Origin: Streptomyces sp. 130
GTDB taxonomy: Bacteria > Actinomycetota > Actinomycetes > Streptomycetales > Streptomycetaceae
Assembly: GCF_007096885.1 (NCBI RefSeq)
Contig: NZ_VJNO01000029.1
Span: 23,844 to 87,843, forward strand
Length of the DNA stretch: 64,000 bases
Direction: 5' to 3'
Below the pieces are notes generated by a model that made no database searches, was not told the origin of the DNA, and saw nothing but the letters and a program-made list of their open reading frames with translations. A program made the position numbers and the translations under genes. Within the stretch, counting starts at the first letter, position 1. Each line of letters opens with the position of its first letter. This document shows, in pieces, positions 43,903 to 50,792 of the stretch.

Positions 43903-45318
43903 ATGCTGCTGACTGACGGGGGAGAACCCTTGGGCGCCGCTGCCTCGGCCGCGCGCCAGACGGTGGAGCAGGTCCTGGCCCTGGCTCCTGACGACGCATC
44001 ACGCAAGGCGGGGAACAAGCTCGCTGCGGCCGGCTCCTGGTCGGACACCGGCTGGGAAGCGACGGGCGGGGTATGGGGGCTGTGCAAGGGCAGCGGGAGC
44101 AAGCCGTACCGCACGGTGGTCGACACCACCGGTCCCGCGTACAAGTGCAGTTGTCCCAGCCGGAAGTTCCCGTGCAAGCACGCGCTGGGGCTGCTCCTGC
44201 TCCGCGCCGCGGACGACGCGGCGGTGCCCGCCGGGGCGCCGCCGGACTGGGCGCGGGAGTGGCTGGACGGCCGCCGCGCGCGGGCCGGGGCGAAGGCGCG
44301 GCCCGCCGGGGGTGACGGTGCGTCGGCGGGCCCCGCCGATCCGGAGGCCGCGCGCAAGCGGGCGGAGAGGCGTGCCGAGCGGATCGGGGGCGGTGCGCGG
44401 GAGTTGAAGCAGCGGCTCACCGACCTGCTGCGCGGCGGTCTCGCGGCGGCCGAGCAGTCGGGGTACGGGCTGTGGGACGAGACGGCGGCCCGCATGGTCG
44501 ACGCGCAGGCACCCGGTCTCGCCGGCCGGGTGCGTGAGCTGGGCGCCGTCCCGGCGTCCGGTCCGGGCTGGCCGGTGCGGCTCCTCGAGGAGTGCGCGCT
44601 GCTCCATCTGCTGGACTCGGCGTGGCTGGGCCGCGACCGGCTGCCGCCCGCGCTCGCGGCCACGGTCCGCACGCGGGTGGGGTTGCCGGCCTCCCCGGAG
44701 GGTCCCCCGGTCCGCGACCGCTGGCTGGTCCTCGCCCAGTACGACACGCCCGAGGGCAAGATCGTCACCCGCCGCGTCTGGCTGTACGGCGAGGAGTCGG
44801 GGCGCGCGGCGCTGCTGCTGTCCTTCGGGGCGGCCGGCCGGTCCCCCGCCCTGTCCCTGCCCGTGGGCGCCACGATCGACGCCGAGCTGACGCCCCATCC
44901 GGGTTCCGGGCAGCTGCGCGCCGAGCTGGGCGACCGCTTCGGCGTGCCCGAGCCCGTCGCCGCGCCCCCGCCGGGTGTCACGGTCGCCGAGGCGATCGCC
45001 GTGTACGGGCGGGCCCTGGGTGACGACCCGTGGCTGGAGTCCTGGCCGGTGACCCTGCGCGACGTGATACCCGTGCCGTCCCCGGACGGCTGGCAGCTGG
45101 TGGACGCGGAGGGCCGGGAGGCCCTGCCCGTGACCCCCGCCGCGTTGAACCGCCCGGCGCTGTGGAAGCTCGTCGCGGTCTCGGGCGGCGCCCCGCTGAC
45201 GGTCTTCGGCGAGTGCGGCCACCGGGGCTTCGACCCGCTGGCGGCGTGGCCGGGGGCGGCGGCCGGGGCGGTTGTGCCCGCGCCGCCCGGCGGCGTCGAG
45301 ACCGTCACGCTCATCTGA
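43903..45318 (+). CDS. SWIM zinc-finger protein (YehQ-like)
   Basis: A 471-aa protein with a SWIM zinc finger, CSCPSRKFPCKH (Cys82, Cys84, Cys91, His93), a motif that binds DNA or protein partners. The segment between the finger and about residue 150 is basic (RRARAGAKARP; RKRAERRAERIGGG). The rest is mixed alpha/beta without known motif. It resembles E. coli YehQ. The ATG at 43903 lies 7 nt after the -10 box and has no ribosome site, so translation is probably leaderless. The DUF5691 gene follows after 29 bp. Confidence 0.88.
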   Translation: MLLTDGGEPLGAAASAARQTVEQVLALAPDDASRKAGNKLAAAGSWSDTGWEATGGVWGLCKGSGSKPYRTVVDTTGPAYKCSCPSRKFPCKHALGLLLLRAADDAAVPAGAPPDWAREWLDGRRARAGAKARPAGGDGASAGPADPEAARKRAERRAERIGGGARELKQRLTDLLRGGLAAAEQSGYGLWDETAARMVDAQAPGLAGRVRELGAVPASGPGWPVRLLEECALLHLLDSAWLGRDRLPPALAATVRTRVGLPASPEGPPVRDRWLVLAQYDTPEGKIVTRRVWLYGEESGRAALLLSFGAAGRSPALSLPVGATIDAELTPHPGSGQLRAELGDRFGVPEPVAAPPPGVTVAEAIAVYGRALGDDPWLESWPVTLRDVIPVPSPDGWQLVDAEGREALPVTPAALNRPALWKLVAVSGGAPLTVFGECGHRGFDPLAAWPGAAAGAVVPAPPGGVETVTLI

Positions 45319-45347
45319 CTCCGTAGTCCGGCTCCCGAGGAGGGGCG

Positions 45348-47024
45348 ATGTCCCGTACGACCACACCAGCCGCCATCCCGACCGCGGGCGCGGCCCCCGC
45401 GCCCGGCGGGCCCGCCGACGCGCTCGCGTCCGTGCCGTGGGAGGAGCTGGTCACCTCGGCCCTGCTCGGCACGGACCGCCGGCCGCCCGGGGACGCGGCC
45501 GGCACCGGTCCGGACGGCGCGGCCGCCGCGCTGCTGGACGCCGCCGCGCTGCACACCGTGCGGCGCCGGGCGGGGCTGCTGCCCGCCGCCGCGTCCCCGC
45601 GCCCCGCCGTGGCACCCGACGACCCACGGCCGCCCCTGCCGGAGGCCGCCCGCGGCCGGCTGGCCCAGCTCCTGGCGGACCGGGCGGCCGGGTCCGGCGG
45701 CCGGCGGGGCGCGGCCCCGGACCTGACGGAGCTGATCCCGCAGTGGCTGGCCACCGCGAACGCGCACGGTTACCGGGCGCCGGACTCGGCCCTGCCCGCA
45801 CTGCTGGACGCGGCCCGGGCCCGCACCGATCTGCGCCCGCCGACCCTGGAGTTCGCCGGGCCGCGAGGCCTCTGGCTGGCCGGGCTGAACCCGGAGTGGA
45901 AGTTCGCCCTGCGCGGCGCGTCCGGCAGCGCGCTGCTGCCCTCACCGGATGACGCGGAGGCGGTCCGGCGGCTCTGGGAGGAGGGTTTGTTCGCGGAGCG
46001 GGTCGCCCTGCTCGGGGCCGTACGGGCGCATGACGCCGAGGCGGCCCGCGCGCTGCTGGCCACCACGTGGAAGACCGAACGGGCCGAGGACCGGCTGATG
46101 TTCGTGGACTCGCTGCGCACCGGGCTGTGCGCCGACGACGAGGAGTTCCTGGAGCGGGCGCTCGCCGACCGCAGCCGCAATGTCCGGGCGACGGCGGCCG
46201 AACTGCTGTCCGCGCTGCCCGGTTCGGCGCTGGCCCGGCGGATGGCGGACCGGGCGCTGTCCTGCGTGAGCCCGGGGCTCACCGGCGACGAGCCGTTCGT
46301 CGCGGTGGAGGCGCCGCACGAGTGCGACGAGGCGATGCAGCGCGACGGGGTGGCGCCGCTCCCGCCCTCCGGCCGGGGCGAACGCTCCTGGTGGCTAGGC
46401 CAGTTGGTGGAGGCGACCCCGCTCTCGGTCTGGCCGGCGCGGTTCGGCGGGCGCGGCGCGGAGGAGATCGTGGGGCTGCCCGTGGCGGACGGCTGGGGCG
46501 AGGAGCTGCACGCTGCCTGGTGCCGGGCCGCCGTGCGGCAGCGCGATGGCGCGTGGGCGCGGGCGTTGCTGGGTCCGCCGTCGACGCCCCCGTCCAACGG
46601 CCCCGGTACGGCGTCGCTCGCCGAGCGGGCGAAGCTCCTGGCGGTGCTGCCCCCGGCGGAACGGGCCGTCTGGGTGGCGGATTTCGTCGCCGCGCACGGC
46701 TTGTCGGAGGCGTTCCAGCTGCTGGGGGTCTGCCCGGTCCCGTGGGCGCCGCCGCTCGGCCGGGCCGTGGTCGACGCGCTCGACATGGCCAGGGACGCGG
46801 GCAGCTATCCGTGGAGCTTCAGCGGCGTCATGGGCCTGGCTGAACGCTGCCTCGACCCGGCGGAGGCGGCCCGCCTGGAGGTCCTGACGACGACCCCCGC
46901 CGAGCCGGCGGACGCCTCCCCCGGCGCGAACGGCTACTGGACGGAGGCGTTCCAACGCCTGGTCTCCACGCTGCGCCTGCGCGCCACGATGGACAGCGAG
47001 CTGTCCGGGTCCCCGGTGCGGTGA
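45348..47024 (+). CDS. DUF5691 family protein
   Basis: A 558-aa helical protein regularly found next to SWIM and MoxR/VWA genes. It starts with WEELVTSALLGTDRRPP, a motif I associate with DUF5691, and continues as HEAT-like helical repeats (EDRLMFVDSLRTGLCADDEE; RSRNVRATAAELLSALPGS), with no catalytic motif and no membrane segment. GAGGAGG precedes the ATG. It is probably a scaffold for the ATPase/VWA complex; that role is inference from the repeats and context only. Confidence 0.85.
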   Translation: MSRTTTPAAIPTAGAAPAPGGPADALASVPWEELVTSALLGTDRRPPGDAAGTGPDGAAAALLDAAALHTVRRRAGLLPAAASPRPAVAPDDPRPPLPEAARGRLAQLLADRAAGSGGRRGAAPDLTELIPQWLATANAHGYRAPDSALPALLDAARARTDLRPPTLEFAGPRGLWLAGLNPEWKFALRGASGSALLPSPDDAEAVRRLWEEGLFAERVALLGAVRAHDAEAARALLATTWKTERAEDRLMFVDSLRTGLCADDEEFLERALADRSRNVRATAAELLSALPGSALARRMADRALSCVSPGLTGDEPFVAVEAPHECDEAMQRDGVAPLPPSGRGERSWWLGQLVEATPLSVWPARFGGRGAEEIVGLPVADGWGEELHAAWCRAAVRQRDGAWARALLGPPSTPPSNGPGTASLAERAKLLAVLPPAERAVWVADFVAAHGLSEAFQLLGVCPVPWAPPLGRAVVDALDMARDAGSYPWSFSGVMGLAERCLDPAEAARLEVLTTTPAEPADASPGANGYWTEAFQRLVSTLRLRATMDSELSGSPVR

Positions 47025-47467
47025 CGCTCCGCGCCGACGGCCCCGCGCCCCGGCGCGCCGGTGCCACGGCCTGCTGCGGCCGGGCGTCCCCGAGCCCGGG
47101 CCGCCCGGCGGTCACCCGGCACCGGCGCTCCACCCCAGCGACGCGGCGCCCGCCGCCCAGCGGGCCCGGCCGACGCACGGCCCGGCGGGCCCGGGCGCCC
47201 CGGGCACGCCGCACCTCCCCGGCCCAGCCGCAACGGGCCGCAGCACACCAGGCCGACCGCACACCGGGCCGACCGCACACCGGCCCAGCCGCAACGGCCC
47301 ACAGCGCACCGGGCCGACCGCACCGGCCCACAGCGCACTGGGCCGGCCGCACGGCCCACGGCGCACCGGCCCACCGGGCCAGCCGCACCGGACCACAGAC
47401 GCACAGGCCCACCGGGACCGCGGCGCCCCCGAACCCCGCGCCCCCGGAGACCGGCGCCTTCGGCGCC
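47025..47467. repeat. Non-coding region with degenerate tandem repeats
   Basis: A 443-bp gap between DUF5691 and icmB. From about 47225 to 47425 it consists of imperfect units built on CGCACCGGGCCGACCG and CGGCCCACAG, with periods near 16 and 28 bp. Frames through it translate to monotonous Arg/Pro/Ala or Gly/Ala/Arg protein, so I regard it as non-coding. It strongly biases strand composition to C on the plus strand. Confidence 0.7.
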
Positions 47468-47881
47468 CTACGCGCCTGCCGTCTGGCGGACGTTCGCGTT
47501 GACCCAGTCGACGATCGCCGTCGTCGTCGCGCCCGGGGTGAAGATCTCCGCGACGCCCTGGTCCTTCAGCGGGGCGATGTCCGCCTCGGGGATGATGCCG
47601 CCGCCGAAGACCTTGATGTCCGCCGCCTCGCGGTCCTTCAGGAGTTCGATCACCTTGGCGAAGAGCGTGTTGTGCGCGCCGGAGAGGATCGAGAGGCCGA
47701 TCGCGTCGGCGTCCTCCTGGATCGCCGTGTCCACGATCTGCTCCGGGGTCTGGTGCAGGCCCGTGTAGATGACCTCCATCCCCGCGTCGCGCAGCGCCCG
47801 CGCGATCACCTTCGCCCCGCGGTCATGGCCGTCGAGGCCCGGCTTGGCCACCACCACACGGATCGGACCGGTCACACCCAT
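47468..47881 (-). CDS. icmB: Isobutyryl-CoA mutase small (cobalamin-binding) subunit
   Basis: A 137-aa B12-binding domain protein. The base-off signature DGHDRGAK carries the cobalt-ligating histidine, followed by GLSILSGAHN and VFGGGIIPEAD. It closely matches IcmB of Streptomyces, which with IcmA interconverts isobutyryl-CoA and n-butyryl-CoA, linking valine breakdown to fatty-acid and polyketide precursors. ATG 47881 has GGAGG 5 nt upstream; a start four codons earlier is less likely. The large subunit gene is not in this window. Confidence 0.92.
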   Translation of the reverse strand: MGVTGPIRVVVAKPGLDGHDRGAKVIARALRDAGMEVIYTGLHQTPEQIVDTAIQEDADAIGLSILSGAHNTLFAKVIELLKDREAADIKVFGGGIIPEADIAPLKDQGVAEIFTPGATTTAIVDWVNANVRQTAGA

Positions 47882-48185
47882 CACTGCCTCCACATGCGTC
47901 TCCCGTGCCTGAAGGGCCGGGGATGTGAACGAACGTTATCCACAGCATCCCGCAAGCGGCCGTTTCGCGGTGAGCCGGGAGGGGGAAATCACACATGGGA
48001 CATTGTTCACGGGCATCCGCCCCGGCGCCTTCGCCGTGGGGCCGGGCGCCCGGGGAGCCGCACCGGGTCGCCGTATCACCGCGCCGTCAGCCGCACGGCA
48101 CGGTGGTACGGGTCTCCGCCCGCGCGGGCCGCAGCCCGCCCGGACCTCCGTCGGCGCGGCGCCCGTCAGGAGCAGGAGGCCGACC

Positions 48186-49040
48186 ATGAGGACCCCCATC
48201 CTGCCGTTCCCCGCCCCGCCGGCCGCGCTGCTGAGAGCGACCGCGCTGGAGCTCGTCGTGCTCGCCGGGCACGCCCTGCTGTATCCGACCGGGATCGCCG
48301 GTGAACGCCACCCGGGCCGGCCCCGGCCCGACGACGGCGCCGAGTCCGCCCGCATGGACATCCCGCCCACCGACCGGCCACCCGTCGTCTTTCTTCACGG
48401 TTTCATCGACAACCGCTCCGTCTTCGTCCTGCTGCGCCGCTCCCTGGCCCGGCACGGCTGGCTCCATCTGGAGTCGCTCAACTACTCCCCGCTGACCAGC
48501 GACATCCGTACGGCCGCCGAGCTGCTGGGCCGGCACATCGAGGAGATCTGCGCCCGCACCGGCCACCACCGGGTGGACATCGTGGGCCACAGCCTCGGCG
48601 GCCTCATCGCGCGCTACTACGTGCAGCGGCTGGCCGGGGACCGCCGGGTGCGGACCCTCGTCACGCTGGGCACGCCACACGCGGGCACCGCTGTCGCGCC
48701 GCTGGCCGGGGCGCTGCCCATCGTGCGGCAGATGCGCGAGGGCTCGGCGCCCGTGGAGGAGCTGCGGCTGCCCGCGCCCGGCTGCCGTACCCGGTTCGTC
48801 AGCTTCTGGAGCGAACTCGACCGGGTGATCGTCCCCGCCGAGGCGGCCTGCGTCGACCACCCGGACCTGGACGCGGTCAACGTACGCGTCACCGGGATCG
48901 GCCACCTCGCGCTGCCGGTGCACCCGGCCGTGGCGGCTGCCGTGCGGCAGGCCCTGGACGACTCCGGGCCCGTCCAGGAGACCCCCGGGGCAAAGCCCGG
49001 GACCGCCTCCGGAACCACCCGAACCACCCCGGCCGCCTAA
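48186..49040 (+). CDS. Alpha/beta-hydrolase lipase/esterase
   Basis: A 284-aa alpha/beta hydrolase. The oxyanion HGF motif is in PPVVFLHGFIDNRSVF, the nucleophile elbow is GHSLGG (in HRVDIVGHSLGGLIARYY), and the catalytic His is probably in TGIGHLALPVHP. The N-terminal 35 residues are hydrophobic (LRATALELVVLAGHALLYPTG), a likely signal or membrane anchor. ATG 48186 has GGAGG upstream. It resembles secreted triacylglycerol lipases of Streptomyces; substrate unproven. Confidence 0.87.
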   Translation: MRTPILPFPAPPAALLRATALELVVLAGHALLYPTGIAGERHPGRPRPDDGAESARMDIPPTDRPPVVFLHGFIDNRSVFVLLRRSLARHGWLHLESLNYSPLTSDIRTAAELLGRHIEEICARTGHHRVDIVGHSLGGLIARYYVQRLAGDRRVRTLVTLGTPHAGTAVAPLAGALPIVRQMREGSAPVEELRLPAPGCRTRFVSFWSELDRVIVPAEAACVDHPDLDAVNVRVTGIGHLALPVHPAVAAAVRQALDDSGPVQETPGAKPGTASGTTRTTPAA

Positions 49041-49082
49041 ACCGAACAGGTTTCGAACATAGAGCCAAGGCTCTGTGGGGGC

Positions 49083-49104
49083 GCCGTCGAGAGACGGCCG
49101 TTTT
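49083..49104 (+). terminator. Terminator of the lipase gene
   Basis: GCCGTC-GAGA-GACGGC (49083-49098) is a 6-bp stem with a GNRA tetraloop followed by CGTTTT. A second weak hairpin, GAGCC-A-AGGCTC, lies just upstream. Confidence 0.55.
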
Positions 49105-49126
49105 GCCCCTTTTACCGGGTGCTCCA

Positions 49127-49169
49127 CCGCCGTCGAAGATTGTCGACGGCGGATACCGCCGGGTACAGT
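49127..49169 (+). promoter_or_regulatory. Promoter and inverted repeat of the M23 peptidase gene
   Basis: TTGTCG (49141-49146) and TACAGT (49164-49169) are 17 bp apart. A perfect 10-bp inverted repeat, CCGCCGTCGA (49127-49136) with 49143-49152, overlaps the -35, so it may be an operator. Confidence 0.5.
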
Positions 49170-49240
49170 CGCCGCCAGTTCTCCCGGGGTGCCCCACGCC
49201 CCCGGAACCTGGTTCTGCTGCCGAGGCGAGAGAGAAGTTG

Positions 49241-50734
49241 GTGAACGACCAGCACCCCCACGCCGGGTATGCCGGATACGACGGCTACTCCACGGGCAGC
49301 GTCGATACGGGCAGCTTCGACACGAGCGGCTTCGACACCGGCGGCTTCGACACGGACCCGCTCTTCGGCTCGCTCCCCGGCACCGGCGTCACCTACGACG
49401 GCACCCCTGACGCCTCGTACGACACCTCGCAGGGCTACGGCATCCCGTACACCGCCGGCGGGAGCGGATACGGCGGCTCGTACGACACCACCCAGTGGGA
49501 CACGGGCGCGTACCAGGCCCAGCAGCACCCGCCGTACGCCCCCTACGACACGACCTCGTACAGCACCGCGACCTGGCTGCCGATGGAGGACTACGCCCCC
49601 GGCATCCCGTCCCAGGGCGGCGCCCCGGACACGTCCGGCCAGTGGGACACCACCACCTGGACCGCAGCCGCGACCACGTGGCCCTCCGACGACACGGGGA
49701 CGTACGACACCGGCGTGTACGACGCCACCGCCTGGAACACCGGCGCCACGCCCGGGCACGAAGAGCAAAATGTGCAAAGCCCGGCCGCCTCGAACGAAGC
49801 CGAACAGGCCGCCCCCTCGGAGACGTACGAGACGTACGAGACCTACGAGTCGCACGGCGAGCCCGGCTCCCACGACTACGACCCCTCCGAGCCCCACCGC
49901 CGCGCCGCCGACGACGGCCGTCCGGGCGATGCCGCCGAGCCGCAGCCGCACCCCGATCTCGCCCCCGCCGAGCAGCCCCACCGCGGCGGTCGCAGCCGCA
50001 GGCGTTCCCCCGCGAAGCGCTCCGCACTCCTCACCGTCGCCGTTCCCTCCGCCTGCGTGATGAGCGTGGCCGGGATCGCCGCCGCCTCCGTGGGCGGAAT
50101 GGGCGGCGACGAGTCGAAGAAGGACGCGAAGACCACCATGGCCGCCGCCGACCCCGGCACGGTCAAACCGGTCGCGGCCAACAACGAGCTGGACACCCAG
50201 CTCGCCAATCTCAGCGCCGACGCCGAGAACTTCGCGGACCGCGCCAGCCGCACCCAGGAGCGCATCGACCTGAAGCAGCGGCAGGCCGCCGAGAGGAAGA
50301 AGCGCGAGGCGGAGGCCGCCCGCAAGGAGGCCCTGCGCCCCAAGTTCGTGCTGCCGGTCAAGCAGCACGGGCTGAGCGCCTACTTCGGGCAGGCGGGCGT
50401 CAACTGGATGTCCGTGCACACGGGCATCGACTTCCCCGTCCAGTACGGCACCCCGGTGATGGCGGCGACCGACGGCACGGTCCGTACGCAGTACAACAGC
50501 GCCTACGGCAACATGGCCATCGTGACCATGGCCGACGGCACGGAGACCTGGTACTGCCACCTCAGCAGCACCCGTATCCGCTCGGGCCCGGTCAAGGCGG
50601 GCGACGTCATCGCGTACTCCGGCAACTCCGGGAACTCGACCGGTCCGCACATGCACTTCGAGGTGCGGCCGGGCGGCGGCGCGGCGATCGACCCGCTGCC
50701 GTGGCTGCGCGGCCACGGGGTCAACCCGACCTGA
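49241..50734 (+). CDS. M23-family peptidase (LytM-type cell-wall hydrolase)
   Basis: A 497-aa membrane-anchored zinc endopeptidase acting on peptidoglycan. The first 250 residues are cytoplasmic low-complexity sequence rich in Asp, Thr, Gly and Tyr (FDTSGFDTGGFDT repeats). A membrane helix lies at about 262-286, a coiled coil (AERKKREAEAARKEA) follows, and the C-terminal M23 domain has HTGIDF near residue 395 and PHMHFE near 470, supplying the zinc ligands. GTG 49241 has a GAGAG ribosome site. The long repetitive cytoplasmic N-terminus is unusual for a hydrolase. Confidence 0.92.
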   Translation: MNDQHPHAGYAGYDGYSTGSVDTGSFDTSGFDTGGFDTDPLFGSLPGTGVTYDGTPDASYDTSQGYGIPYTAGGSGYGGSYDTTQWDTGAYQAQQHPPYAPYDTTSYSTATWLPMEDYAPGIPSQGGAPDTSGQWDTTTWTAAATTWPSDDTGTYDTGVYDATAWNTGATPGHEEQNVQSPAASNEAEQAAPSETYETYETYESHGEPGSHDYDPSEPHRRAADDGRPGDAAEPQPHPDLAPAEQPHRGGRSRRRSPAKRSALLTVAVPSACVMSVAGIAAASVGGMGGDESKKDAKTTMAAADPGTVKPVAANNELDTQLANLSADAENFADRASRTQERIDLKQRQAAERKKREAEAARKEALRPKFVLPVKQHGLSAYFGQAGVNWMSVHTGIDFPVQYGTPVMAATDGTVRTQYNSAYGNMAIVTMADGTETWYCHLSSTRIRSGPVKAGDVIAYSGNSGNSTGPHMHFEVRPGGGAAIDPLPWLRGHGVNPT

Positions 50735-50748
50735 GCGGACGGGAACGA

Positions 50749-50787
50749 CGGCGGCGGCCGGGGCCTCGGGGGCTCCGGCCGCCGCCG
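50749..50787. terminator. Bidirectional terminator M23 / pcrA
   Basis: A perfect 13-bp stem, CGGCGGCGGCCGG (50749-50761) with 50775-50787, lies between the convergent stops. Confidence 0.85.
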
Positions 50788-50792
50788 CGTTC

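Noticed and set aside
39098..47024. Interpretation of the ATPase/VWA/SWIM cluster as a classical anti-phage island
   Set aside because: It lies in conserved core chromosome with normal base composition and no mobile-element marks; the promoter suggests DNA-damage control, so a defence role is only one possibility.
46828..47412. Long minus-strand frames over the tandem repeats after DUF5691
   Set aside because: They encode only Gly/Ala/Arg/Cys repeats in several frames at once, as expected for a repeat array rather than a gene.
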